Source: Wolfiporia cocos (Eukaryota; Basidiomycota; Agaricomycetes; Polyporales; Phaeolaceae). Taken from it: a stretch of DNA of 64,000 nucleotides. The notes under the pieces were generated by a model, which saw nothing but the letters and a program-made list of their open reading frames with translations, was not told the origin of the DNA and searched no databases. The number at the start of each line of letters is the position of its first letter. The first letter of the stretch is position 1. Made by a program: the position numbers and the translations under genes. Positions 13,849-25,354 of this stretch are shown here, in pieces. The stretch is from NCBI GenBank assembly GCA_029448655.1, contig JACCLO010000003.1, positions 1,054,001-1,118,000 on the forward strand. Direction: 5' to 3'.

Positions 13849-14292
13849 GGGTGTGAGAAGGAGAGAGCGGGAACAGATGAGAAAGTGTTGAAGCGTCAAG
13901 AAAACGCGGTCGCTGATCACAGGGGCAATCGAGATCGTTATCTCGCTCGCCTATATGACATAACACTCTGTCTTCCGTTCTCTCCTCGCATCTCTGCTGT
14001 CCTCCACATCGCACACATCTGCGCCGCTGGCCACCGCCAGGCCACCCGTGGCTCTCCTCCCCGGCGCAGCACATGCAGCGAGACACGCCCCTCCCACACG
14101 CACTTTATCACTTGCCATTTCGGCCACGCGACAGTTGGACTCGATCGCGGATCTGAGATCCGGCGTCTATGCACAGCAGCGCCTACTCTCGGTGCGTCAA
14201 GCGCGCCTCGACTCCGTCGCGCAGGAAACACAGTAGCGAGCACAAATGGTGTATGATACATCATACAGTTCAATGCCTCCGTCCAGGTATAT
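13849..14292. other. Intergenic, promoter side of the Rxt3-type gene
   Basis: Separates the 5' end of the Rxt3-type gene from the 3' end of the Ran-binding gene, both on the minus strand. It should hold the 5' leader and promoter of the former. No TATA box or other gene is evident. Confidence 0.5.
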
Positions 14293-16689
14293 CTACTCCG
14301 CCGGGATATGCGAGATAATCTCCTCTAGCAGCTCCTCCGCAATCTTCTGGCTCTGTACCTGAATCCACGTGTCAGACACTGGCAGCGAAACGAACGCAGC
14401 GGCATGCGTACCCTCAGGTTGTAGTGCGTGGTGTGCCCGCCCTCCAGCACGCTGAACCTCAGGTAGCGCGGGTCCTGCGCAGTGAAGCACCGCATGCCCT
14501 TGAACAATGTCACGTTCAGGATGACAGTATACACCGCCTCCTTCCGCATCACTGAGGTCGAGACGCATCAGTATGTACTTAAACTGTTGAGCATAAGACA
14601 CGCACCAAGTCGTGCGCCCGTCCCGTCTTCTCTTCGTACATTAAGTCGGAGGGTGCCCGTCCCCCGTTCCTTCCATTGGTTCTGAGAGCTCAGCGCGAAC
14701 AGCTTCCCGCGCACTTGGTATACCGTCTCCTCATCCTCCTCGCCAGTGAGGACTTCATGCGCCACATTGATAAGTGTGAGGACACGCCAAAAGACACGCA
14801 CGACGCACCTTCTTGTTCTGTCAGCGCCATCCGTTTCTCCTCTTCCTCCTCTTCGTCATCGTCCTTTTGCGCCCGGAGCCGCTCGCCGAAGCTGACCTGG
14901 CCCCGCGCATCGTCGTCGTCGAACACGCTATCTTGCTGGCCGAAGACACTGAGCCCCGCCGTGCGACCACCCGCGAACGGATTGGCCAGTGCATTCGCGC
15001 CCACGCTCGAGCCTTCTCCAAGCGCGGGGCTGCCCCGTCTCGGCGTGGAGTGCGCAGAGAACGCTTGCGCGCCACCCGCCGCATACGCCGTGAACGCACT
15101 CACCGCACGTGCAGTCGGACGCGCAGGGGAGCGGCTGCGCCCGAACGGGAGCGGCGGCGGCGACCGTGGCCGCTTCGCCGCAGACGCGAACGGCGACGCG
15201 GACGCGGCGAACGCCTCGAACCCGCTGCGCTTGTGTGCCTGCGCCTGCGCCTCGGGCGACTTGGACGGCGAGCCGCTCGAGAAGGGCGAGGCAGACGGGG
15301 CTGGGCTGGGATGTGGGCTCGCGCTCGTGCTCGCTAGCGCCGGGGTGGACGAGGTGGACGCCCTTGACCCGAAAACGTTAGGGCCTGAGACGGAGGCAAA
15401 GGGAGAAGTCGTGGAGGCATAGGCCATGAAGCCACTCTGAGTGTCACATCGATCAGTATGTGGAAGATGCGCGGACGAAGATCACGCACCAATTTCGGTG
15501 CTGTGGTAGAGGATGTTGGTATCGGCGAAATTACCTCCTGGCTTGCACGCTTCGATGGCGGCCCTGAGTCCTTCTCCTGCGAACCCGATGACTGAGAACC
15601 CTCGGATCTGTCTTCTTCTTCAGGTGGAGGTGTAGGCCGCTTATTGACACGAGGATTAGCGTCTGCATCAGGGTCGTCCCTTTGCCTTTTCGTTTTACTA
15701 GCTTGCGGCGCGATGCCATTCGGCCCCAGGGAGGTCTCGCTGGCGAGCAACCGCTCGCTAACAGTCCCATCTGCGAACTTTCGCTTGAGTCCCTTCTCCT
15801 GATCGGTGTCCGATTCCGATCCACGGCGCGAGAGTGGCGGCGATGTGGCCACGGGAGGAATCGCAGACGTAGAGGAGACCTCTGGGTGCACATCGGTGCT
15901 GGCGACCTGCTCCGGGTCCTCTGGCTGTGCGTGTGGCGGTACCTCCGCGGGGTCCGCCTCCCCGGCATGCTCGTCGTCTCCCGCGCCATCGCTCACGAGC
16001 GGGGGATTCTCGCCCTGGAGGAGCGCAGGCGGCACCTGGATCTCCTCCCCCTCGGTGCCCTTCGCCTCGATCGGCTCCTGTGTGTCGGCGTCAGCCGCAG
16101 CCACGGCGGGTGCGGGCGTGGATGCGGCGTCCATCTCGTGGTCGCCGTCTGCAGAGGGCTGCTCAGCCGGTGTGGTTGGGTTCTGCCAGGTGATGTCCTC
16201 AACGCCCTGGCTTATCTGGCGCATCTTGGTCTCGAGTGGGGGCGAGCCGGAGTCCTCGTCCGATTCCTCCTGGGTCGCATCGAGGTTCGAGCTCACGCGG
16301 TTCTTCTTCTTGGGGACGCGTCGCTCCTTGTGTTCCGCGCTGGGATGCTCGATATCCTGCGACATGGGGTCAGCTGACGGCGCGTGGACGACACCGGGAT
16401 GTGGGGGCCGCGACAAGGCGTGCGGTGGCCACTAGGCTGCAGGAGTGAGTATGGTGGGCTGTGGACGTACGGATGTGGTCGTCTGTGGCGTGGATGGCTC
16501 CAGGGACACCTCCCTCTCGCGCTTACGAGACCCCTTCAATGCCGAATCTAGACAGGGCGAAGCGTGGTCAGGTCGTCCATACAGTGGTTAGTTAGGAACT
16601 AACTCACCTTCCTCAAGGTCAGGAGGAGTTTGTGGTACTGCTTCCTGTGGTTCGTTAAGCCGCGCACAAGGATCATCCTGCACGTTCAT
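14293..16689 (-). CDS. Ran-binding (RanBD1) protein, Yrb2/RanBP3 type
   Basis: Seven exons join in frame to 668 residues: 16689-16608, 16547-16471, 16356-15490, 15436-14809, 14752-14606, 14551-14412 and 14358-14293. The first intron has a GTGAGT donor and a CTAAC branch site. The N-terminal half is acidic and low complexity, with a basic KRKFADG and a KTKRQRDD stretch resembling nuclear localisation signals. The middle contains SGFMAYASTTSPF and FG-type/VFG repeats. The C-terminal third is a RanBD1 fold: TGEEDEETVYQVRGKLF, W.ERGTGTLRL, and ARLVMRKEAVYTVILN with CFTAQDPRYLRFS. Yrb2/RanBP3 proteins bind Ran-GTP and assist Crm1-dependent nuclear export. The start was chosen because exon 1 splices cleanly; an internal ATG at 16365 is a weaker alternative. 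Confidence 0.9.
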
Positions 16690-17436
16690 AGTGGTGATGA
16701 GAGTATGGTACAAAGCAGTGAACGTGGTGGTGCGGCCTTGCTCAAGACGTCGAGAATAATCCCGATTTTGGGGTGCAATGTATTTTGGTTAGATAACACA
16801 GTATCTAACCGCGAGAGTGGCACAACCTTATAAACTAATCTCCGCCGATCAGACCTCAAGGCATTACAGACCCGCGCCTTGAAATTTGAATGTGTGGTCG
16901 TGTGGTCCGAGTCTAGTTAAATTAAACAGCGTGCACGGCGAAACATATATCAACGAGGCCTTCCCGTTCAGCTTTTAGTCCCTTCTCCCGCCTCTTGCGA
17001 TATCCTACTTGCCATCCGCCAAGCGACTTGCATATACGGATAGTGATCCTAAACACGTCAGCTAAGTGGTAGGCAGCACGGCGCCTACAGCTAGCCTGCG
17101 TTCGCGGTCGAATTAGATCGGATTTCCTGTGAGTTTCCCAGCTTCTGCCCACTGGACTAACGTCCTTTGCGCGGATCGTGGGAGGCGCAGCGCCAGCGGC
17201 GTTGTTGTCCATATCAAGTTGGCCACGGGAGTAAGAATCATTGTCTCGAGAATACGGCTCGACCGGATAGCGTCAGCGCTCTATCCTAGTATATATTGCT
17301 GGCAAGTCAAGTTCTACTCGTCCTTCTTTTCTAAGCTGACTGGTGAGCTTTTTGATAATCAAAACGGAACTTGCAACTGGCACGGGTCGCTGATTCGTCA
17401 GTTTGTGACACGTTTCCACTACTATATAAACCTACA
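16690..17436. other. Divergent intergenic region
   Basis: Lies between the minus-strand Ran-binding gene and the plus-strand F-box gene, so it should contain both promoters. A perfect 9-base inverted repeat, GGTTAGATA (16787-16795) with TATCTAACC (16802-16810), sits about 100 bases from the Ran-binding start. A TATATAAA-like run at 17424 is too close to the F-box ATG to serve as an ordinary TATA box. No gene is seen. Confidence 0.5.
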
Positions 17437-19368
17437 ATGTCTACACCTCGTACGGATCTGAATCTCGTTGTATCTCCATCACCTCAAATATCGAATCATC
17501 GTTATCCCAGTCTCGATGGGTGAGTGGTGGTATTATGCGCCAGAGTTAAATATTCACACTCGACGCAGGACTGAATGCGGCCTTCAGAACTCTACAACTA
17601 TAAAAAGAAAACCCCCCGAGTTATCACAAGAAGTCTGCGATCTCATCATTGAATATCTCGTCTCCAGTCCCTCAGCACGTGAAGATCTGAAATCTTGTTC
17701 CTTGACTTGTCGCAGATGGGTGTACCGTTCGCGCCTTCTTCTTTACCGCCGCATTCGCTTAAAGCCCACTACGAATATCGACGAATTTCTAGCCGTTTAT
17801 ACTGAGGACAAGCTACTCCCTTATGTTAGCGAGGTCATGATCTTGGGCTATCTATCCCCGTGCTCGTTCCAGCACAACGAGAGCGAGTCAGGGTTGGATC
17901 AGGATGGTCGTCCTGATCATTCCTGGATGGATAAGCACATCCTACTCCTTCAGAGATTCACCAAAGTCGACCTCCTACATCTTCACGACCTCAGTTGGGG
18001 GGATATATCTGCAAACATGCGTCACTTCCTCCTCGACCACTTCCACGATGTTACGCGGCTGACGCTGACGTCAGTGGATTTCTGGAATGCAAACCAATTG
18101 TTCATAACGCTGCAGTCCTTCGCAAGACTCAAGGGGCTGAGCATGGAGCATCTGTCTTGGCACAGAGCCAACTATACACGAAATCAACTGACACAGACCA
18201 ACCCCCTCGCCCTGCAATACTTATACTTGGGCGAAACGGAGTTCGCGCGATATGGCCCCTTTGTCCAGTGGCTATTTGGAAATCGGAGTGTCATGACTGT
18301 CGATCATGCGGTCATCGTTTGGGAGGATACCGAGATAGCAAGCTTGATCAATCTGATGAGGGGCCTTGCTCCCAACCTCAGGACCCTCGTTTACTGTCAG
18401 CACATGGTACTACCTGGTTGTGAGTCCCTTATCCAACCAACCAGTCACCACATCATTGACCCTGTATGGATTGCCAATGTGCATTAGCCGAAGTAGTCGA
18501 AGCACGGCTTGCAGCTCAGAATGCCACCGACGATGAGGTGGATATGGCTATAATGCTTGCCCCAACATATTCCCTTCCTACAGATATTCCCACAGATGAC
18601 GCACCCCATCAGGTTGTCCATCAGGTTGCGACGGCTGCCAATCACGCCGAGCATCGTGACACAGCAGATGCAGGGGTTGGGACAGATGACAGTGACCGTG
18701 GCAATGCATTCGATACTTCTCAAGCAGAGCATGTCGCATCTGTGAACGCGGAGTATCTTCAGGGCGAGGGCGACGCGCTGGGCGACGATGCCGAAGACAC
18801 GCACAATTATGGCTTAGCCGATGAAGATCACGACGAAATGGACGGAGATCGAGATGACAACGATAGCAGTGATGAGCCGCCGGTCCCAGTCGAGATGGGC
18901 GATGACGAGTATGAAGATCCCGAAATAATCGAGAAATTTGTTACAGAGAACGGCGTTTTCCTCCCTGAGGTCGAGGCAAATGCCAGGGGTATTGCGCTAT
19001 TGGAGGAGAAACCAATCGAAGGCAGTAGGATTGTCAAGCTCCATGCCCGCGTTGTCTGGTCGACAACAGCTTTGTTCGGAATCAAGTTAATCACACAGAT
19101 GGTCACTCAGCACACAGAAGACTTCCAGCTGTATTTGACGATGCCAAGCAAGTGCCAATGGTCATCGGCCGATTGGCCTGTCGTCGATGCCTTGTTGGAT
19201 CAAGTTTCCAAGTGCGCAGCGCCTGGAGCTAAGCTCGGATTTTGCGTGCACGGAGGCCCACTGCTCGGTAACAAGGATGCTACCGAATTGCATGATCTCC
19301 TCATGAGCAGCATGCCTCTTGTCAGGGGCCGCAAAGTTTGGAGTCTAAAGTATGCAACAGGACCTTGA
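17437..19368 (+). CDS. F-box-like protein with leucine-rich region and acidic insert
   Basis: Exons 17437-17519, 17569-18419 and 18488-19368 give 604 residues in frame. The 49-base first intron has a GTGAGT donor. The protein begins MSTPRTDLNLVVSPSP. A degenerate F-box follows (PPELSQEVCDLIIEYL ... SCSLTCRRWVYRSR), then a leucine-rich region typical of the large polypore/agaric F-box families. The last exon has a very acidic stretch (HDEMDGDRDDNDSSDEPP) before a final folded-looking segment ending WSLKYATGP. F-box proteins recruit substrates to SCF ubiquitin ligases through Skp1; the target is unknown. An alternative unspliced start at 17516 is in frame but leaves out the upstream exon. Confidence 0.8.
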
Positions 19369-20247
19369 AGGATGACAGTGGAATATGGTGTTGAAGTTGA
19401 GATGCTGGTGGTGTGGAAGAGAAGTTTTGACCTTGAGTAGTGATGATCAGTGTAGTTGGGTAGTTGTTCAGAAAAGTGGGTGAAAATCCTTGTAGTGGGC
19501 TCAGTTCTGGATCCAAATCCAAACAGGTAAGTGGAAGCATCTCATTCAAAGTGCCATGAGGAATATGTAGGAGGTAAGTGTGCATGCAGAGCTGAACATT
19601 GAAAGGTATTCTTGGCTCATGAGCTTATTACTTTCATGAATTCCTGACTCAGTACTGCTAGGTTTGCAAACCCAGAAATTCAATCGGCAATCATGTGCTC
19701 GACAATTAGCACCATGTCGACATTTTGTGACTGTACGTTATATAAGCTGCAATCTCGATAGCCGTTGATTTCTAGATGCTGCCGGTGGTATTTGCAATGT
19801 CAATGCCCTCTCACTGACCTCAGGTGGCAGGTCGACATCTCACCAAGTCAACTGAAGCTTGAATCCCCTTAGTGCGTCCACACTCCTTGGTAAGGAACAA
19901 CGCCAGCTGCGGCGCATGTCAGACCAAAGCACGTAGATACGGATACGTCAGTACAGGGGAGTGAGTTAATGGAAATATGACACATGACATCTATGTGTAG
20001 CGCAGAAGGAACCTGTGACTGTACTATGATGCTATGAAACAACGCATCGGCTTCGCGCATCAGCTTCAGACCCAGGGTGGTCGCTGCGCATACGCTCTCG
20101 GCAGGCGACGTCTTTGCTGCGGCTGCGGACTGTGCAATATGTGGCTATAAAGTGGAGATCTTTCGATGAGACCATGACCATCCTACTAGCGTCCTACTCT
20201 ACGGGCATCACTTCCATCATATAGCCAAGCAATCTTTCCTCAACATC
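19369..20247. other. Intergenic region
   Basis: No convincing gene. It holds the 3' region of the F-box gene and the promoter of the next gene. The interval 19.37-19.6 kb is purine-rich (GTTGAAG, GGTG motifs). Confidence 0.5.
20146..20151 (+). promoter_or_regulatory. TATA box of the DUF7330-type gene
   Basis: TATAAA within GTGGCTATAAAGTGG lies about 100 bases before the ATG at 20248, a normal fungal spacing. Confidence 0.5.
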
Positions 20248-21456
20248 ATGTTTCTCTCCACTAGCTCTTTCACCGAAGAATTTAAAGACCCCTCTCGATT
20301 TTATTCGCAGTTCGAGAAGGTAAGTTGGACCCAGTATGTGACCCGTATAAGCTCGATCTTTTAATCTCCACCCTGCATTCAGGCTCATGTCGGCGCTCAC
20401 AATACCGCTGTCGATGTTCCGCCTCCATACAGTGCTGAGCAAGGGGACGAGAGCCTTCGTAAAGATGGACTGAACTCACCTACCAATATGTCATATGGAC
20501 ATAGACATGACGCGGGGAATGCAGTGAATACCATTGCATCGCGAGTGAATAATATCTCCATTTTCTCTAAACATAACCCCATCGTTGGTATGTGTATGAG
20601 CAGAGAGTGCTGCCGTCAACTTACCACGTACGTCGGAGTAGGTACCTATTTCATTGATCCTCTCCTCCCTGCTGCCAAGCACGGTGGCAAAGGCATATTT
20701 TCGAACATCAACGTTCGCAAGATTCAACGCGAGCATGCCCGTAACACTGGTCGGGAAGGGGATGACAAGCCCGAATGGGATTATGGTAGGAAGAATACGC
20801 CGGCGCCGAATGCCGCATTCAGGACCCGTCATGGCGATATTGCTTTGAACATTGCTGTGGTAGGTACAGATGGTCCTAATCTCAAGATGGAAGGTATTAG
20901 TTCCGGCGCGAAAGCTAAGGGTAATATTATGACATTCAGCCGCCACGGTCACATTCAAGTGAACCTGGTGCGTAGTGCGAGACCTCTTCGATCCATCACA
21001 TACTGACAAGCTATTAAGTTCAAGGTCGACATAGGTCATCGCGTCAATCTCAGCGCTTCGTCCCGTAGAGGTCAGCGATGATTGCTGTGCGTCAGAAGAC
21101 GAGTGAGCTGATCTGACATAGGAAACATCGTCATTCTCCTTCCCCCTACTTACAATGGGTCCATATCGATCCGCACCCGGAACGGACGTGAGGGTATCAA
21201 ATACCTGCCAGCCTTCGCCGAACGCGCAATTATCTCTCACCTGACCGACCGTGAAGCTGTCATCTCCCTGGTCTCGCAGCAACCGGGAGGGACTCACGGC
21301 ACGACCGGGGATGACTCGTGTGTCATCGGCACTCGTCACGGAAAGATTGTTATTGGGATTAGCGGCATTGATGAAATGCCAAGGACTCCCGAGGACGGTG
21401 GACTGTTAAAGGAGATTGGTGGCTTTGTTCAGGTCCTTCTCCTTGGCCATAAGTGA
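20248..21456 (+). CDS. DUF7330-type fungal protein (copy 1)
   Basis: Five exons (20248-20319, 20383-20587, 20639-20967, 21019-21070, 21122-21456) join in frame to 330 residues starting MFLSTSSFTEEF. The N terminus has a PPPYSAE motif. The remainder shows repeated R(T/H)RHG(D/H/K)I beta-strand motifs: FRTRHGDIALNIA, TFSRHGHIQVNL, ASSRRGNIVILLPPTYNGSISIRTRNG and GDDSCVIGTRHGKIVIGISGID. This layout is typical of the basidiomycete DUF7330 family, whose biochemical role is not known. A second member lies at 59.4-60.8 kb. The fifth exon reads to LLLGHK and stops at 21454-21456. Confidence 0.82.
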
Positions 21457-22948
21457 GATGTTGACAGCCAGAGCTGATGCAAGGGACGTATATGAGACTT
21501 CGAAGCTCGTGTGTTCGTACAGATGCTTTATTCACAGGCTTCGAACGCCGAATTGGTAATCTGCATTGATGTATCCCATAATATGCGTCCGTTGATCCAG
21601 AGATCATGTTAGGCCATATCTGAACGCTTCAAATCAGCAGGTAAAGTCGCGATTCGGAGCGTTGAGCAGCTACAGACATTGTGGTGTTTTGCTGGGGTGT
21701 GTGCATTCTGTTTACTCCCTGCGCCGACGTGCCACAGACGTTGCGATCCAAAACTGGCACCAGAGAGAGCAGTGACAGTTCACCCAAAACTGCGTCCGAA
21801 AGCGACAATGGCGTGCTCGTAGATTTGATCTTCCCCTGTGAGTCCCCGACTCGGTTTCGAGATGCGCATATGATTGAAGGTCCTCTCTGAGCTCTGCTAC
21901 ACGTGCTACAAGTGTGCATAGTTACTTGTGCATATATCGTCGGAAGACGTTCTGGCTATGATCAAATAGGATGTTTCCAGTCGCGTAAACAGCAGAGCAC
22001 GCGTTTGATGTGATGCTAGATGTGTTCTCATCGTCGCTGGGATACACGGTGATGCCTAGATGAAGTACAGATTACTGATGAAATGAGCCACGCGTGCTAT
22101 AGAACGATACGATCGCAATTGATCATGTGTCGAGCCTACAAACGCGATCCCATGACCACGCCTTGCAATCTGTGAACTATGAAGGTCTGACTAGTTATTA
22201 GTGTGTTTATTGCTTGTGTTTATTGCTACAATCATCAGACTACTAGTGAAGCTTGTGAAGTATGAGCCTAGTATATGATACGATATCGAATACTGACCAT
22301 ATCCATTGTTCGCTCGTCGCGCCACCACACCAAGTTTGTGCATTGCGATGCGATGTTTTTACTTTCATTTCCAATGTCAGATAGCAGTAATATATACAAT
22401 GTATATATATTAAGTCTCTCCACCAGCCAGCTGAGCTGGTTTGCTTTCCGCGCGGCCTCCGGGTATATTAGGGGCGAGATCTCAGGGTAATTGGTTCATG
22501 ACTCGTGGATTGTGCTTTCGTTATGGTATACGCTACGTTATGTTATGCATTGGACATTCGTGTTCCACTCAATGTGGTCATGTTGACCGAGGACTCGCCT
22601 AGGTTATGTTCTATCGTACTATTTGATTGCATCGAGTGGAAGCTCTGATCCCAAACCGTAATTCGAGGCGAGATACTCGAGCAGAAACCGATAATTGGAA
22701 GCAGGAGTCCTTCAATGCGCGTAAGCGATCCACTCGAGTCCGACGCTCGTTGAATCCGAGCCCGAGAACCGAGTCGAGCGTGACTCTCTTCCACTCTTAC
22801 TCGGGCTCGCATGAATTGTTCAGGACACCTTCGAAAACGATGGCCTCGACCTCAGGCCATACCCACGACCCTTCAAGTCATGCGATTCTCATCTGACATC
22901 TGAATAGTCTTCGATTTCCGAAATCGCCTCAAATTCACGATGTGCGTG
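21457..22948. other. Gene-poor stretch
   Basis: About 1.5 kb without a supportable gene. It contains AT-rich segments and, at 22321-22420, a copy of a dispersed sequence also found at 29361-29457. Short open frames have no recognisable domains. Confidence 0.5.
22321..22420 (+). repeat. Dispersed repeat, copy 1
   Basis: Shares CAAGTTTGTG(C/T)ATTGCGATG, CAATGTCAGATAGCAG, TATATACAATGTAT and AAGTCTCT, in the same order and spacing, with 29361-29457 on the same strand. Noncoding in both places. Confidence 0.75.
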
Positions 22949-23019
22949 GTCTCGTACCCAGACGTGTAGTACTCGCACCCTACCACCGCAGTATCTAACA
23001 CGTCTGGGGCAGTTGAACC
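22949..23019 (-). repeat. Inverted coding-like fragment, copy 1
   Basis: On the minus strand it reads STAPDVLDTAVVGCEYYTSGYET. The same segment occurs on the plus strand at 23555-23630 with a few changes. No longer frame supports a gene, so it is a fragment of an unidentified protein gene. Confidence 0.55.
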
Positions 23020-23554
23020 GAAACCCCGTCCCCTTTGATGACCAATCATCATCATCACGGTCACATCAGCTTCGCAAAGCTGCCAAACGTCAGATCCCTG
23101 ATGTAGCTGCCCGATCCTTGCCGTCCACTCTCATTTTTTAGTTGCCGTTCCTCTCCCCATACATTATATTGTTGCTGTATGTTATCTCGCTTAATAGTCA
23201 TATATATTCTTCATCTTCCTCGATTGATCCTGTTCTGCTCAAAGCCATATGCTTTAGTACAGTCCTCAACATCCAACTTATCTGAGTCCGGCTCAGTATT
23301 CTCGTCGTCGGAGAATAGTCGCCGAGTTTGATGCTGCTTACGCCGTCTGGGACCGGTGTCGCGCATACGTGCTGGATCTCGAGGCCTTAGTGGTGGGGGT
23401 ACAAGAGCAACACACATTTTGTTGACTATGGTACAAAGAGAATCGAGTGACGCGAGGCTTCAGCGAGGTAAAGGAGCGCCGAGCTGTCTGGGAATAGCTA
23501 CGACGTTTGACGGCTTCTCGAGGCTGATGTGACAGTGTACGTGATTGGGCATGG

Positions 23555-23630
23555 TCTTGGATCAACTGCCCCGGACGTGCTAGATGCTGCGGTGATAGGG
23601 TGCGAGTACTACACGTCTGCGTACGAGACC
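23555..23630 (+). repeat. Inverted coding-like fragment, copy 2
   Basis: Encodes STAPDVLDAAVIGCEYYTSA and then YET, the partner of the minus-strand fragment at 22949-23019. Reading-frame conservation between the two copies suggests both derive from a real coding exon. The parent family was not recognised. Confidence 0.55.
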
Positions 23631-23779
23631 AGCGTCGGGCTGCTTCATAGAAATGAGTACCGCATCAGTCATGCTGACCGACCCTCCTGCAACCGCCATA
23701 CGCGCACTTCTCGAACTGCTGCGTCTCCTACGGTCATGACGGATTCTCGACTAGTAGATCACCATGCTTAGAAAAGCCT

Positions 23780-25354
23780 CCGTCATCCAGCACGAGCGGC
23801 ATCGAGGCCGTCTTCCGCCCCGAGGTTCTCAACACGATCGATAAGGCGCTCGAAGAGCTAGGTGACGAGCTTCGCGCGCTCAGCCTCGACATTCCCCACC
23901 ATCCGGAGATTATGTGGCAAGAGAGGTAATCCCCGTGTACATGCAGAGTGAGCGAGACTGACGCTGCGTGCAGACGTCACCGTGTTCATGTCCGCGCACG
24001 GTTTCGGGGTGACACCACACTATCTCGATCTGCCGACCGCATGGCGCGGCGTGTTCGCGCATGCGCCTGCGGGGAAGGCAGAGGAGAAGACGCGCGCGAT
24101 TAGCATTATGTAACTCGGAGATGGACGCGCGCTTCCTGGGATCGCGCGCGCGTGCGGGCACAACGGCGGCGCTCATTGCACATGATGTGCCGGGGAAAAT
24201 CATCTTGCTGGGTACGCCTGGTCCTTACCAGTCATATGCTGATGAATGGTAATGGCGGAGGAAGGCGGAGGAAAGATAAACTTGTTGAGCGGCGGTGCGT
24301 ATGGATGCATGTCTGATGTCAGCGCGCACATTAGATCGGTTTTTGACCGTGTCCCCCGTAGGTGCAATCCCGGCGGCGGGCCCGCAAATTGGTCGTCGAT
24401 CGGCCCGTCGCTCGCGTCGCAGCATCTCATCGTTGGGTACGGTATGTGCAATCCGCAACCATAAGCCCTCCACCTATTAATAGTTTGCACAGCGCCCACG
24501 CGGCCGCACAGAACGCGCTAGACGCGGCGTTCCTCACGTACTCAAGCATGTCTGTCCTTCGACAGCAGATCAAGCCGACGCACCGCGTGCACGGGATCGT
24601 CAGCGGTAAGGACTGGGCACCGAACAGTGAGTACCTGTGTGTGATGATCTCGAGCAGCGTTGTAAATTGACGATTAACTTGCAGTCATCCCCGACTACGC
24701 GAAGATGCAGTGGATCTGCGCGCGCCGACGTGGGCGGAGCTCGAGGTGCTTCGTGAGCGCGTGAAGAAATGCTTCGAGTGCGTTGACGCTTCTTCTTGCC
24801 TTCCACGCGCGCGGGTTGACATGGATGACCCGCTCAGAGCAGCAGCACACGAAACTGGCTGTAAAGTGGCCATCGACACAAACTCGGGGTACTACAACGT
24901 CCGCCAAAATCCTACGGCGTAGACGAGGGCATGTCTGCCTCGACGGACTTCGTACGTCTAGCTATCTTCTACGATGACTGCCTTTCGTTGTGCTGATGCC
25001 TCGGGCCTCTTGTTAGGGCAACGTCTCATACGGTAGCTTTCATCCTAACTTCATTTGCGTTGATCTGCGCTGATGGTGCTCGCTAATAGCTCTCCCGTCC
25101 CTTCACCCGGCGTACACTATACCGACAAAGCCGAACGGCGGGGACCATACGCCGCAATTCACATGGGCCGCAGGGACTGCAGAAGCTCATGCGTTGACAG
25201 TGAAAGGACTCGCTGCGACAGGGTTCCACGTGCTCGATGACGAGGCATTCACCGTACAGGTGCGTTATCCTATCCTGAGCTCGCTCCACACGACCTGATG
25301 GGTGTATGCGGTCGATAGGTCAGGAAGGTATGGGAGGAGCAAATGAAGGCCTAA
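23780..25354 (+). pseudogene. M20-family amidohydrolase (PM20D2-like), frameshifted relic
   Basis: Order and motifs match fungal M20D peptidase/amidohydrolases. They include LRALSLDIPHHPEIMW, then VTVFMSAHGFGVTPHYL, LPGIARACGHN (metal-binding His region), [54 protein letters not shown], APNxIPDYAKMQW and RAPTWAELEVLRERVKKCFE. The C terminus is PTKPNGGDHTPQFTWAAGT with LDDEAFTVQVRKVWEEQMKA, ending at 25354. The frame is broken repeatedly. A TAA follows RAISIM near 24113, the GHN segment and the following AALIAH are in different frames with residues missing between them, and another shift lies near 24715-24725. Intact members hydrolyse dipeptides or N-acyl amino acids; this copy cannot make a full enzyme. 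Confidence 0.8.

Noticed and set aside
13417..14256. 279-codon plus-strand open frame
   Set aside because: Antisense to the Gln/Pro-rich first exon of the Rxt3-type gene; leucine/arginine-rich shadow of Q/P repeats.
15682..16377. 231- and 209-codon plus-strand open frames
   Set aside because: Both antisense to the acidic exon of the Ran-binding gene.
20491..21339. 282-codon minus-strand open frame
   Set aside because: Antisense to the DUF7330-type gene, whose plus-strand exons join in phase and show the repeated motif.
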